From: Candidatus Bathyarchaeota archaeon
GTDB lineage: Archaea; Thermoproteota; CALKCG01; B24; DRYS01
DNA: 64,000 nt
NCBI GenBank assembly: GCA_018396535.1
Contig: JAGTQC010000004.1
Coordinates: 96,569-160,568, forward strand
Reading direction: 5' to 3'
In this document: positions 35,544-44,823 of the stretch, in pieces
Position numbering within the stretch: position 1 is the stretch's first letter
Layout of the letters: every line of letters starts with the position of its first letter
Notes under the pieces: generated by a model
Told to the model about the DNA's origin: nothing
Seen by the model: the letters and a program-made list of their open reading frames with translations, nothing else
Database searches by the model: none
Position numbers and translations under genes: made by a program

Positions 35544-36629
35544 TCACAACTTCCTAGTATTCCACCCATACTTTAAAGCCGCCTTATAGAGTATCAATAT
35601 ATTCTCTATAGGTGTATCTGGCTGTATGCTATGAGTTGGTCCTATGATTAAGCCTGTCGGCCCTAGATATTCTATCCTTAATAGAACCTCTCTAGCTACA
35701 TCCTCTACGCTTCCGAAGGGTAGTGTACTTTGAACACCTATAGTTCCATCGAAGCAGAGTTTATCGCCATAGATCTGTTTAAGCTTAATAGGATCCATAC
35801 ACTCGGGTTGGATTGGGTTGAGTATATCGATACCTATCTCTACTAGGTCTGGTATTATGGGCTCTATCCATCCATCGCTATGGAAGTTGAAGAATACACT
35901 ATACCTATGGCATAGATCTACTAGCTCCTTATAGTAGGGTTTTAGTAGATGTCTCCATAACTTTGGTGAAATCATCATCCCTCTTTGCATACCTACATCA
36001 TCTCCATCATATACTACATCTACACCAGCTTCGCAGAGGAGTTTAGCTTGCTCTAATCTTATCCTTTGAAGACTATCTAAAACCTTGATAACGTAATCTA
36101 TTCTAGTATATAGCATCTTCATAATCTCGTTAAACCCTATAAGCTGCCAAGCTATCTCCCATAGATGCTCTACAGAGCCATAGAGACAGTAATCTTCGTA
36201 GATTCGGCGAATCTTTAGAATCTCATCGAATCTATCGACGTCGACTTCAGGCCATGTATAATCTTCGAGATCGATAAACTGTAGTGGATGCCTATGATAG
36301 GTGTAAGTGTACGTTCTACCTGGACGCCATATACTCTCCACACCCCATATATCCCTTCTAATTTCGAAACCCATATATTCGCCTATAGTGTATGCAGGGC
36401 CGTATGGCCCCTCCTTAACCTCTACACCTCTAGGAAGGTATCCATCTTTAACGCCTATATGTGTACTAACGATATCGACGCCGAGATACCTACATAGATC
36501 TAGATGATTCCTAAACCCTAGTAGAGATTTCAATCTCTCGTATGGCTCAGGTCTAATTCTCAGGATTAGAGGTATCCTGTCAGGCTCCTCCAATAGGATA
36601 CTACATATACAGCGATCTCTAGGCTTCAA
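35544..36629 (-). CDS. URO-D superfamily protein (methyltransferase-like, MtaA/CmuA relatives)
   Basis: The product has 361 residues of the uroporphyrinogen-decarboxylase TIM-barrel fold. The C-terminal half has 'FNFHSDGWIEPIIPDLVEIG' with 'DILNPIQPECMD' and 'CFDGTIGVQSTLPFG', which are typical of the branch that includes corrinoid-coenzyme methyltransferases. True haem-pathway HemE lacks this block. The methyl donor cannot be told. It is convergent with the AOR gene, 9 bases apart. Confidence 0.8.
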   Translation of the reverse strand: MKPRDRCICSILLEEPDRIPLILRIRPEPYERLKSLLGFRNHLDLCRYLGVDIVSTHIGVKDGYLPRGVEVKEGPYGPAYTIGEYMGFEIRRDIWGVESIWRPGRTYTYTYHRHPLQFIDLEDYTWPEVDVDRFDEILKIRRIYEDYCLYGSVEHLWEIAWQLIGFNEIMKMLYTRIDYVIKVLDSLQRIRLEQAKLLCEAGVDVVYDGDDVGMQRGMMISPKLWRHLLKPYYKELVDLCHRYSVFFNFHSDGWIEPIIPDLVEIGIDILNPIQPECMDPIKLKQIYGDKLCFDGTIGVQSTLPFGSVEDVAREVLLRIEYLGPTGLIIGPTHSIQPDTPIENILILYKAALKYGWNTRKL

Positions 36630-36850
36630 GCTCTAATACTCCTAATCTAGAATATTGATAATTTAAACATATATGATGCCATACAGTATGGTAGTTGTTG
36701 TAAACTAAGTGTTAAAATTCATAGAGGCTGTTTAAAGTTTGAACTAGATCTAGAATCTAATTCTTAAAAATTTTTAATGGCTTTAAAAGCTTAAATATTA
36801 GTTACTTCGATAATCGGTGTGGGTGTTAGGTTATTTCCGAACCTTTCGTA

Positions 36851-37393
36851 TTGTATGTGAGTAAAAGGTTCCTCGATAAAGCCTCTAAAACATTCGGTCT
36901 AGGGTTAATCGTTAGGAAACCTTTGATCGAAATATTTAGGAAGATGGGGGTTCCCTTCAAAGAGCTTGATAGGGATGAGGCTAAGATGGCTCTCGATAGG
37001 ATTGCTGAATCTAAAGGTATAACGATCACGGCTAGCCAGCTTATAAAAAGCTTAGCTGCAGCGTTATTCCTTCCTACAGGTATCTTCATCGCGACTTTAA
37101 AGAAGGTCTTCTATAGGTCTGGAGCTGAAACCGAGGATAGCGTGGTACTTGAGTTCCTTGCAGAGATACCGAGAGCGTTTAGGCCAACCCTCTTCTACGA
37201 TATATGGCTAGTCATACCGAAGATGGAAGCTGGGGAAGTGAATGTAAAACGATTAATAAAGACGATAGTGGATAAGACTGGGACTGTACCATTAACAGAG
37301 GAAGAATGGGAGGGTGTCCAACCTATAGTAGAAAAGCTGAGGGGAAGATTAGAGGTGAAAGGTGTAGCAGAAAATCTTTGGAAAGCTTTTTAA
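36851..37393 (+). CDS. Conserved hypothetical protein
   Basis: The product has 180 residues from TTG 36851 (GTG 36857 possible; the frame is closed by TAG 36827). It is mostly alpha-helical and rich in Lys/Arg, with a hydrophobic stretch 'LIKSLAAALFLPTGIFIATL' near residue 65 that may be a buried or membrane helix. The upstream 200 bases are more AT-rich than most gaps here. I do not recognise the family. Confidence 0.6.
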   Translation: MYVSKRFLDKASKTFGLGLIVRKPLIEIFRKMGVPFKELDRDEAKMALDRIAESKGITITASQLIKSLAAALFLPTGIFIATLKKVFYRSGAETEDSVVLEFLAEIPRAFRPTLFYDIWLVIPKMEAGEVNVKRLIKTIVDKTGTVPLTEEEWEGVQPIVEKLRGRLEVKGVAENLWKAF

Positions 37394-37526
37394 ATAAAAG
37401 GTTTAAGTAGCATGTGTATTTTATTAGCTTGATAAACTAGTTCATATTTTCATAGATGTTAGTGAAGCCTAGTCTTACATAGTGTAGAGCGTGTATACTT
37501 TGATCCTTATCTAGTAGAGGGTTGAG

Positions 37527-37601
37527 TGGACCGGGCGGGATTTGAACCCGCGACCTCCCGGGTGCAAACCGGGTGCTCATACCAGGCTGAGCTACCGGCC
37601 C
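37527..37601 (-). tRNA. tRNA-Ala (anticodon TGC)
   Basis: A full cloverleaf of 75 nt is seen on the minus strand. The acceptor stem is GGGCCGG/CCGGTCC, the anticodon stem CCCGG/CCGGG encloses the loop TTTGCAC, and the T arm is GCGGGTTCAAATCCCGC. The third acceptor pair is G3-U70, the main identity element for alanine. Discriminator base is A, CCA is not encoded and there is no intron. Confidence 0.96.
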
Positions 37602-37634
37602 ATTAACATATGATTTGTAAACCAATCTGTAGCC

Positions 37635-37644
37635 GTATTTATGC
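37635..37644 (-). promoter_or_regulatory. TATA box of tRNA-Ala
   Basis: Read on the minus strand the site is GCATAAATAC, centred about 38 bases upstream of the mature tRNA 5' end, which implies a short 5' leader for RNase P to remove. Confidence 0.5.
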
Positions 37645-37786
37645 CCCGTTTCTAGCTAACTCTTCTTTAGGAGTGGGGATACTTATATGTTTTAAGCCTA
37701 GCTTCTGTTTAACCGTAAAATTTATATAGTGTATAGGTGAAGTGTAATGCTTCTCTAGTTTGCCTTTGTAGAGGTGTCTATTCTAT

Positions 37787-38956
37787 ATGGGGTTAAAGCT
37801 AGCTTCGAGTATGTCTAGGCTTGGTACTGAGACAGCTTTTGAAGTATTAGCGTTGGCTAGGGAGATGGAGTATAAGGGGTTTAAGATTATACATTTCGAG
37901 ATAGGTGAACCAGATTTCGATACTCCAAGTCATATTAAGGATGCAGCTGTCGAAGCGTTGAAATCCGGGTTTACGCATTACACTCCTTCACAGGGTATAA
38001 GAGAGCTTAGGGAAGCTATCGCTGAGAAGGTTCGTGATGATTATGGTGTCGATGTAGATCCTAATAGAAATATCGTTGTTATGCCTGGCGCTAAGCCATG
38101 TATATTCGCTGCTATGCTAGCTATACTCGATCCAGGTGATGAGGTTATAATACCTAGTCCAGCCTATCCTATCTATGAATCTATAATTAACTTTTTAGAT
38201 GCTAAGCCTGTGTTAATCCCGGTGAGGGAGGAGGATGAGTTTAGGCTTACGGTTGATGCTGTAGCTGAGAATATAACTAGTAGGACTAGGATGATAGTGG
38301 TTAATACTCCATGTAATCCTACAGGATCTATGCTATCTCCAGGTGATGTTAAAGGTATTGCTGAGATAGCTAGGGAGAGGGGTATCTATGTATTAGCGGA
38401 TGAGGTATACTCTAAGATAGTATTCGAGCATCCCCACTACTCGTTCCTAGAGGAGTTTGATGATAATGTTATAGTAGTGGATGGCTTCTCTAAGACTTAC
38501 GCTATGACTGGCTGGAGGTTGGGGTATGCTATCGCTAATAGTATGCTTATAGAGTATATGACGAAGCTTCAGATAAATATCGTAAGCTGTCCTGTAGCAT
38601 TCGTACAGAAGGCTGCTATAGCTGCTTTAAGAGGTCCACAGGATTGTGTAAAGTCTATGGTTGAAGAGTATAGGAGTCGTAGAGATCTTATATACGATCT
38701 CTTAAGGAGGATTGACGGTATCCGAGTTATCAAGCCTAAGGGGGCGTTCTACATATTCCCGAATATTAGTAGTTATGGTATGAAATCTCTGAATCTAATG
38801 AAGTATCTACTAGCTGAAGCTAAGGTGGCCGTACTCCATGGGACGGCTTTCGGACAGTATGGTGAAGGCTATCTTAGATTATCTTATGCTCTATCGAAGG
38901 AGGAGATAATCGAGGGTTTGAGGAGGATGAGGGATGCTCTCGAGAAGCTTAGATAG
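37787..38956 (+). CDS. Class I/II PLP-dependent aminotransferase (aspartate aminotransferase-like)
   Basis: The product has 389 residues. 'FEIGEPDFDTPSHI', 'NTPCNPTGSMLSP' and 'LADEVYSKIVFE' are the usual blocks, with the PLP Lys in 'DGFSKTYAMTGWRLGYA' near residue 235. The closing Arg that binds the substrate carboxylate lies in 'EGYLRLSYA'. ATG 37787 and ATG 37808 are possible starts. It likely transfers amino groups between aspartate or similar amino acids and 2-oxoglutarate; specificity cannot be set. Confidence 0.9.
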   Translation: MGLKLASSMSRLGTETAFEVLALAREMEYKGFKIIHFEIGEPDFDTPSHIKDAAVEALKSGFTHYTPSQGIRELREAIAEKVRDDYGVDVDPNRNIVVMPGAKPCIFAAMLAILDPGDEVIIPSPAYPIYESIINFLDAKPVLIPVREEDEFRLTVDAVAENITSRTRMIVVNTPCNPTGSMLSPGDVKGIAEIARERGIYVLADEVYSKIVFEHPHYSFLEEFDDNVIVVDGFSKTYAMTGWRLGYAIANSMLIEYMTKLQINIVSCPVAFVQKAAIAALRGPQDCVKSMVEEYRSRRDLIYDLLRRIDGIRVIKPKGAFYIFPNISSYGMKSLNLMKYLLAEAKVAVLHGTAFGQYGEGYLRLSYALSKEEIIEGLRRMRDALEKLR

Positions 38957-39040
38957 ACTGTTTTTACTACTTTACTGCAATACGGTATTCTGTTAGCTTA
39001 GGTTTAGATTCTAGGTTTAGAAATGTATATGTTTGGCTCT

Positions 39041-39057
39041 ACTATGTTGTACATAGT
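39041..39057. repeat. 17-base perfect inverted repeat
   Basis: ACTATGT at 39041-39047 and ACATAGT at 39051-39057 flank the 3-nt spacer TGT. It lies in the 225-base gap between the aminotransferase and nrdD, about 100 bases before the nrdD promoter. It could be an operator or the stem of a short hairpin. Confidence 0.4.
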
Positions 39058-39151
39058 TTAGCTCCATAGCCTTCGGTATGGATGTTTATACTCGTTGATA
39101 GGTATATTCACTGCTTCTAAACTACAATTTTCTAGAGTAGTTATGCTAAAG

Positions 39152-39161
39152 GTTTATATAT
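39152..39161 (+). promoter_or_regulatory. TATA box of nrdD
   Basis: GTTTATATAT lies 31-40 bases before ATG 39192, so TTG 39183 would be at or before the expected transcript start. This favours ATG 39192. Confidence 0.55.
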
Positions 39162-39191
39162 GGTTGCTCCTTCACTACAGAATTGATAGCT

Positions 39192-40955
39192 ATGCAGGAA
39201 AGTAGTGCTGATACTCTACTACTATACGAGTATCTAGAGAGAGCGTCTTGGCTAGTAAGGGAGAATGCTAACTTTAACTACTCGTATAGCGGGTTACTAA
39301 GCTATGTAGCTAATACCTATCTTAGAGAATATGCTTTGAGAACTATGCCTCCAGAAGCTGCTAAAGCTCATCTAGAAGGTGATATACATATACATAACCT
39401 TGATAGCGGTAATCTTATACCATACTGTCATGGTGGGGATCTACTTCTCCTACTACGTATAGGTATAAGATCCCCTACTATAACTTCTCGTCCTGCTAAG
39501 CATTTCTCAGCTGTGGTAGATCATGTAGCTAACTATTTCCTTATGAGTCAAAACGAGTTTAGTGGTGCTCAAGCATTCTCTGATTTCGATACGATAGTAG
39601 CTCCGTTTATAGCGTACGATCATCTATCTTATAAGGAGGTTAAGCAGAATCTTCAGAAGCTAGTGTATAACTTGAATTTTACTACGAGGCAAAGCTTCCA
39701 ATCCCCGTTTACGAATCTAACCTTCAACCTCTGCTGTCCAGCTTACCTTGAGGAGCAGCATGTGATTATAGGTGGTGAAGAGAGGGAGGATACCTATGCT
39801 GACTTCCAGGATGAGGTAGAGATGGTTAACTTAGCTATGGCTGAGATATACATGGAGAGGGATGCAGCTGGTAGACCGTTCACATTCCCTATACCTACGG
39901 TTAACCTTACTAGACGGTTAAACTGGGATTCTGAAGCTCTCGATGCTATATTCGAAGTTGATTCTAAGCTTGGTACATACTATTTCATGAACTATCTAGG
40001 CTCAGGTATACCTGAGAATACTATGAGATCTATGTGTTGTAGACTTCTCATAGATCTGAGCCAGTTATCCTCGCCTAAAGGATTATTCACATCTGAGGGT
40101 GGTACGGGTAGTATAGGCGTGGTAAGCTTGAATATGGCTAGATTAGGATATCTAGCTAGGGATGAGGGGGATTTCTTCGATCGTCTAGATAGGCTTCTCG
40201 AGATAGCTAGGGAGTATCTTATGTTTAAATCTGAGATGATAGAGCGTTCGCTAGCTAAGGGGTTGATGCCGTTTGCTCAAGCCTACGGCTTCAACCCTGA
40301 TAGATACTTCAGGACTATAGGGGTTATAGGTTTAAACGAGATGTGTGTAAACTTTCTGGGGAAGCCTCTATCAGAATCTGTGGATTTCGTCGAGGAGGTA
40401 TTGCTCCATATAGGTGATAGGCTTAGGGAGTTTCAGATGGAGACTGGTAAGCTATGGAATCTAGAAGAGACTCCAGGTGAAGGTGCTAGCTATAGGCTTG
40501 CTAAGATCGATAGAGAGAGGTATCCTGGTATCTATACTAAGGGGCCTAGCTCTGCTCCATACTATACGACTGTATTGATACCTACGGATGAGGATATAAC
40601 GTTAACTGAGAGGTTGGAGATAGAGAGTAGGCTACTACCGCTGTTCTCTGGTGGAACTGTGTTTAGGATACATCTCGGTGAACCTATAGATGCTACCGTA
40701 GCTAAGAAGCTTATTAGAAGGATAGCTGAGAATTATCGTATACCATACATAGATCTAGCAGCTACATTCTCGGTCTGTCCTAGGGAGGCTTATATGATTC
40801 ACGGTGTATACGAGAAGTGTCCTAGATGTGGGGGTGGTATGGAGGTATATGCTAGGGTTGTAGGCTACTATAGGCCGGTATACAAGTGGAATCCAGGTAA
40901 ACAAGCAGAGTTTAGGGATAGGATCCTGGTAGGCTCTAGCTACCTATCCTTCTAG
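39192..40955 (+). CDS. nrdD: Anaerobic (class III) ribonucleoside-triphosphate reductase
   Basis: From ATG 39192 the product has 587 residues. It contains 'HLEGDIHIHNLD' near the start, the catalytic 'NLTFNLCCPAYL', the zinc site built from 'SVCPREAY' and 'CPRCGGG', and the glycyl-radical motif 'RVVGYYRPVYKW' close to the C-terminus. There is no N-terminal ATP-cone, so the allosteric control seen in E. coli NrdD may be absent. The activating enzyme NrdG is not in this window. The enzyme implies an oxygen-free lifestyle, because its glycyl radical is oxygen-sensitive. Confidence 0.94.
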   Translation: MQESSADTLLLYEYLERASWLVRENANFNYSYSGLLSYVANTYLREYALRTMPPEAAKAHLEGDIHIHNLDSGNLIPYCHGGDLLLLLRIGIRSPTITSRPAKHFSAVVDHVANYFLMSQNEFSGAQAFSDFDTIVAPFIAYDHLSYKEVKQNLQKLVYNLNFTTRQSFQSPFTNLTFNLCCPAYLEEQHVIIGGEEREDTYADFQDEVEMVNLAMAEIYMERDAAGRPFTFPIPTVNLTRRLNWDSEALDAIFEVDSKLGTYYFMNYLGSGIPENTMRSMCCRLLIDLSQLSSPKGLFTSEGGTGSIGVVSLNMARLGYLARDEGDFFDRLDRLLEIAREYLMFKSEMIERSLAKGLMPFAQAYGFNPDRYFRTIGVIGLNEMCVNFLGKPLSESVDFVEEVLLHIGDRLREFQMETGKLWNLEETPGEGASYRLAKIDRERYPGIYTKGPSSAPYYTTVLIPTDEDITLTERLEIESRLLPLFSGGTVFRIHLGEPIDATVAKKLIRRIAENYRIPYIDLAATFSVCPREAYMIHGVYEKCPRCGGGMEVYARVVGYYRPVYKWNPGKQAEFRDRILVGSSYLSF

Positions 40956-41618
40956 TGTACCCATATAGGCTGCTACCTTACTCAATCCTTCATCAGGTAT
41001 GTTTAGGTCGAGCAGCTTATTGAATATTTGGAGAAGTCTTCTAGATGCTCCTGGATCAGGGTATACACCCGGGGTTTCTGCTAGTAGGCAGACCCCATCC
41101 ATACCGTATAGTGGAGCCATAGCCATCAGTATACCTGCAACTCCGTAGATTCTCCCCACCATAGGTTTAACACCTATCTTCTCAAGTCTATGCATCCATT
41201 CTAGGTTAACCGATACACCATAGACCTCCATACGAGGCTTCTGCTGTCCTACACCATATCCACCCATACATACTACGAGTCTACACCCCATACGTCTAGC
41301 TATACCTAGTATACGATTGCATAGCTCGTATTGGCCGTAGGGTGTGTAGGCTTGTGTATTCCCGTATAGTATGAGTAGATTCCTTCCAGCATTAGCTAGG
41401 TATAGCTGTGCTATCGATGGTTTTATAAGACCTTCAGCATCTATGAGGGATATATCCTGGAAGTATGGTGATCTTATATCGCATATAAGCCTTGCTTTAA
41501 GAGTTTTAATCATGTGTAGAGCTAGTATATTAGAGACGAAGCCTATCCCAGGAAGGCCTTCTACGAGTATCGGTTCACATTCTTCGAGTTCCCCATATAT
41601 CCTTACCATACTATGCAT
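40944..41618 (-). CDS. PAC2/DUF75 family protein (proteasome assembly chaperone-like)
   Basis: The product has 224 residues. 'PILVEGLPGIGFVSNILALH' near the N-terminus, 'LLILYGNTQAYTPYGQYEL' and 'GCRLVVCMGGYGVGQ' match the archaeal PAC2 family. Family members in eukaryotes help assemble the 20S proteasome; in archaea this is less certain. It overlaps nrdD convergently by 12 bases and the TGT gene by 8 bases on the same strand. Confidence 0.82.
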   Translation of the reverse strand: MHSMVRIYGELEECEPILVEGLPGIGFVSNILALHMIKTLKARLICDIRSPYFQDISLIDAEGLIKPSIAQLYLANAGRNLLILYGNTQAYTPYGQYELCNRILGIARRMGCRLVVCMGGYGVGQQKPRMEVYGVSVNLEWMHRLEKIGVKPMVGRIYGVAGILMAMAPLYGMDGVCLLAETPGVYPDPGASRRLLQIFNKLLDLNIPDEGLSKVAAYMGTLEG

Positions 41619-43359
41619 ATCCTCCCCCTCCTATAGAATCTCTAACTTTAACAGCTACCCCCCTCTTAACCTCACCCATCTCCACTCCTGAGAGTATGGC
41701 TTCTCCTACAGCTAATACTCTACCACTATTACTTAACACTACGATAACCTCACCTGGTATTATAAGTGGATCCGCCTCTAATATGTACCATCCTAGGACA
41801 TCCCCACCCATAGCAACCTTCTCCTCTACTATATCGGAGGCGATAAGCCTAACCTTATACCTTCTACCAGGTAGTATACTAGCTAATCTCGTAGCTGCTG
41901 GTATCTGTAGTAGTAGTAGACCATCTCTAGGTCTTACCGTAGCTAGGAGCCTCCCATTCAGCCATATCCTACGTATACGTCCTGTTCTACGACTCTTCTC
42001 TATAACACAGCCGTCTGGGAATAGCTTAACACCTACTCCATATCCAAACTGGTAATCTGCTAATACTCTCACAACTTCTAGATCATCGTAATCCCTCTCA
42101 TCGAATCTAAATAGCTCGATCGATGCTTCATGCTGACCGAAGGGCCATATAATCCTTAACGCTCTAGGTGTTATAGATGTTTTAAGCCTATATCCAACTC
42201 TCCTAACAGCTCTACGATAATCGGGTCTGAGTAATGTTTCACAACCGGTGTAAAGTAGTGCAGATCTCTTCGTTATAGGATCTAGCTTCTCATAATAGCT
42301 GCTATACATCCTAAGGATTCTATACGTAGCTTCTAGGAGTGTAGGATGGCTTCTAGCTCTTATAGATACCAGCTCCCATAGCCTACCCTCATGTATAGCC
42401 TGCTTTACTAACTCCACCTCCCTTAGGATAACGTATAGGTTATGTCTAGCTAGGATCCTCACCCTCAACCCTCTATCCATAGACTTTAACTCATCGATAG
42501 ATATACTTCTACAAACCGGGCAGTTACAGGGTAGGTATTCGAGTTTATCAAGTTTTTTAGTACCATACTCGGTCATATATCTATCATCCTCAGCGTATAG
42601 AGCATAGCTAGCTGAATCGAATATATCATAGCCTATAGCTACGAGTAGGGGTATCGCTATAGGATGGCCTATCCCGAACGCGTGTCGAGGCTTTCCTACA
42701 GGTAGATTCTGAGCTACGGTAACACCTTGCAACGCTATCTCTGTAAACCTATACTCCCTCCATAACCTTGGTGGAACACCTACAGCATATATATCGAAGG
42801 GGTAGTTGGACATATACCTGCAGGATAACTCTACTAGATCTGTATAACCTCCACCCTGGATAGCCCCCTCCCATGATATACCATCTTCTCTACGAATACT
42901 ATACCACTCCCTTGCTCTCCTAGCAGTAGCTATAACACTCTCGTAAACCTCTCTCCTACTCTCATATCTAGATGGTACATCCAGCATCACACCTACATCT
43001 GAACGTATATCCTCCTGAAACCTTACTATCTCATACTGACTAATCTCTATCTCACCCTTGAACATCTGGTATGCTCCAGAATCTGTGAATACTACTCCAT
43101 CGAAATTAAGAAATCTATGAATACCCTCAGAGATTAGGAGCTGTCTCAACTCCGGCTTCCTGTATAGTATATACGCATTCGTCATCAATGCTTCAAGCTT
43201 AAATTCCTCCCTAAACTCTCTAGGCGTAATCATAGGTTTACTAGGATTATATACTGGGAGGAATAGCGGTGTAGTAAGCCTCCTACCTCCGACTGTTATA
43301 CGACATACCCTTCCACCAGCATCCCTCTCCCTAATCTCCATCTGGATCCTAGGCAACAC
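41611..43359 (-). CDS. tgtA: tRNA-guanine(15) transglycosylase (archaeosine pathway)
   Basis: The product has 582 residues, the usual archaeal length. The catalytic TIM barrel has 'VVFTDSGAYQMFKGEIEI' and 'DVGVMLDVPSRYESR' (active-site Asp residues). Zinc ligands are in 'YLPCNCPVCRSISI' and a later His. The C-terminal domains end in a PUA domain ('LEADPLIIPGEVIVVLSNSG'). It inserts preQ0 at G15 of tRNA as the first step to archaeosine. Confidence 0.95.
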   Translation of the reverse strand: MLPRIQMEIRERDAGGRVCRITVGGRRLTTPLFLPVYNPSKPMITPREFREEFKLEALMTNAYILYRKPELRQLLISEGIHRFLNFDGVVFTDSGAYQMFKGEIEISQYEIVRFQEDIRSDVGVMLDVPSRYESRREVYESVIATARRAREWYSIRREDGISWEGAIQGGGYTDLVELSCRYMSNYPFDIYAVGVPPRLWREYRFTEIALQGVTVAQNLPVGKPRHAFGIGHPIAIPLLVAIGYDIFDSASYALYAEDDRYMTEYGTKKLDKLEYLPCNCPVCRSISIDELKSMDRGLRVRILARHNLYVILREVELVKQAIHEGRLWELVSIRARSHPTLLEATYRILRMYSSYYEKLDPITKRSALLYTGCETLLRPDYRRAVRRVGYRLKTSITPRALRIIWPFGQHEASIELFRFDERDYDDLEVVRVLADYQFGYGVGVKLFPDGCVIEKSRRTGRIRRIWLNGRLLATVRPRDGLLLLQIPAATRLASILPGRRYKVRLIASDIVEEKVAMGGDVLGWYILEADPLIIPGEVIVVLSNSGRVLAVGEAILSGVEMGEVKRGVAVKVRDSIGGGGYA

Positions 43360-43390
43360 TATCCCTCCTCCATAACCAGGGTTGAAGCAT

Positions 43391-43413
43391 ATACTCTACC
43401 TATGGTAGAGTAT
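43391..43413. repeat. Perfect 10-bp inverted repeat upstream of tgtA
   Basis: ATACTCTACC at 43391-43400 and GGTAGAGTAT at 43404-43413 are exact reverse complements around TAT. The element lies 31 bases before the tgtA start (43359, minus strand) and 26 bases after the end of the gene at 43439. It could be an operator, a leader hairpin or a terminator stem. Confidence 0.6.
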
Positions 43414-43438
43414 TATAGTTTATCATAGTTGCCATGAT

Positions 43439-43948
43439 CTATGCCTGCATCCATCTTCTAATAACCTTAGCTGTATCTATAACAAGCTTGTATATGGAGC
43501 ATATATCCTTGTTAAACTTCAACCCCATACCGGTATACTTACGAGCTAGTACGACTATATTATTCTCAGCTAAACCTACTGTCGGATCTATAAGTAGAAT
43601 TTCCGGCTTAGCTTCTTGAAGCTTCTCTGATAGAGAATAGTTGATAAGGCTTCTTAGATCATCATCTAAGCATTCTATCTCAAACCTTCTTTTAACACCT
43701 GGTGATAGAGATATCTTACAGTATGCTCTCGAAGCCTTATACTTGATATCATCCGTATACTCTATTATAGTTGAGAATTCGTGTAGCCTTTCGAATCCTA
43801 GGAGAAAGCCCATATAAACTGGTCTATAGTATATGGTGGCAGCATCTACATCACCAGTATAAAACGCTATCCTACCGCCACCCACCCTCTCATAGCTTTT
43901 ATACAACCCTTCTAAAGCTCTAACTACATCAGATTTCAGTTTAGACAT
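43439..43948 (-). CDS. Conserved hypothetical protein
   Basis: The product has 169 residues, mixed alpha/beta, with no membrane segment or Cys-rich motif. Visible features are 'GGGRIAFYTGDVDAATIYYR' near residue 30 and 'KPEILLIDPTVGLAENNIVV' near residue 120. It is upstream of tgtA and divergent from the XPF nuclease. I cannot assign a function. Confidence 0.6.
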   Translation of the reverse strand: MSKLKSDVVRALEGLYKSYERVGGGRIAFYTGDVDAATIYYRPVYMGFLLGFERLHEFSTIIEYTDDIKYKASRAYCKISLSPGVKRRFEIECLDDDLRSLINYSLSEKLQEAKPEILLIDPTVGLAENNIVVLARKYTGMGLKFNKDICSIYKLVIDTAKVIRRWMQA

Positions 43949-44006
43949 GCTTCTTACACTAAGATTAAGTTTATAGTGCGTAGTAGATAAACCTGACTTG
44001 AACAGT

Positions 44007-44711
44007 ATGATAACTGGGAGACCTAGGATAATAGTAGATGCTAGAGAAGAGCCTACAGGTATTGTAAAGCTTTTGAAGAAGGAGGATGTAGAGCCTATAA
44101 TCGAGAAGCTTGAAGTAGCTGATTACGTATTATCAGATGAGGTTGCAGTTGAACGTAAGGATGTAGAGGATTTCGTTAATTCGATATTCGATGGTAGACT
44201 ATTCGATCAGGTTAGAAATCTCAAATCATCCTTCGATACATCTATAATCATAGTGGAGGGTGATCCTAGATCGATCTGTAAGAGAGTTAGGAATGCGAGG
44301 ATATATTTCGGAGCATTATCCTCACTCATATTGGATTATGGTGTAAGCATCGCTCAGACAGCGAGTATAGATGAAACAGCTACTCTTCTAGCATGTCTAG
44401 CTAAGAGGATATCTAGAACTAAGCCTTCTAAACCTGTAACTGTAAGGCTTCCTAAACCCCCATCCTCCCTACCTCCACAGATAGCTACGCTTGCTACGCT
44501 TCCAGGAGTTGGTATAACCCTTGCGAAGAGGCTTCTAGATCATTTCGGTAGTCTAGGATCGATATTCAACGCATCTGCTGTAGAACTTAGTAGAGTAGAT
44601 GGTATCGGATGGAGTAAAGCTTTAGCTATAAAAAGCTATATAACCGAGGATGTGCGTTCTAGGAGGGAGAGCGGTAGGATAGGTAGACTAGACTCTATGG
44701 ATAATGTGTAA
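44007..44711 (+). CDS. xpf: XPF/ERCC4-type structure-specific nuclease (short crenarchaeal form)
   Basis: From ATG 44007 (TTG 43998 possible) the product has 234 residues. The nuclease motif ERKxxxDFxxSIxDGRLxxQ is intact ('VERKDVEDFVNSIFDGRLFD'), with the earlier acidic residue in 'RIIVDARE'. A tandem helix-hairpin-helix domain follows ('LATLPGVGITLAKRLLDHFG', 'VDGIGWSKALAIKSYI'). No helicase domain is present, as in crenarchaeal XPF, which works with PCNA on flaps and forks. Confidence 0.92.
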   Translation: MITGRPRIIVDAREEPTGIVKLLKKEDVEPIIEKLEVADYVLSDEVAVERKDVEDFVNSIFDGRLFDQVRNLKSSFDTSIIIVEGDPRSICKRVRNARIYFGALSSLILDYGVSIAQTASIDETATLLACLAKRISRTKPSKPVTVRLPKPPSSLPPQIATLATLPGVGITLAKRLLDHFGSLGSIFNASAVELSRVDGIGWSKALAIKSYITEDVRSRRESGRIGRLDSMDNV

Positions 44712-44823
44712 ACCGATTTATCTAGGGTGATTCAACTATAATCTTAGGTAGTATGTATAGCTAAGCTCTATGCTTCACATACATTGATATCTCTGTTTAC
44801 GTAGTTCTGTATATTAGGATTAG

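Noticed and set aside
37437..37625. 62-codon frame over the tRNA-Ala gene
   Set aside because: It is produced by translating the tRNA itself; the cloverleaf explains the sequence.
44745..44785. Possible small RNA hairpin (GTATGT...ACATAC) before the GINS gene
   Set aside because: Only six outer pairs and a poorly paired centre; not enough to call an RNA gene.
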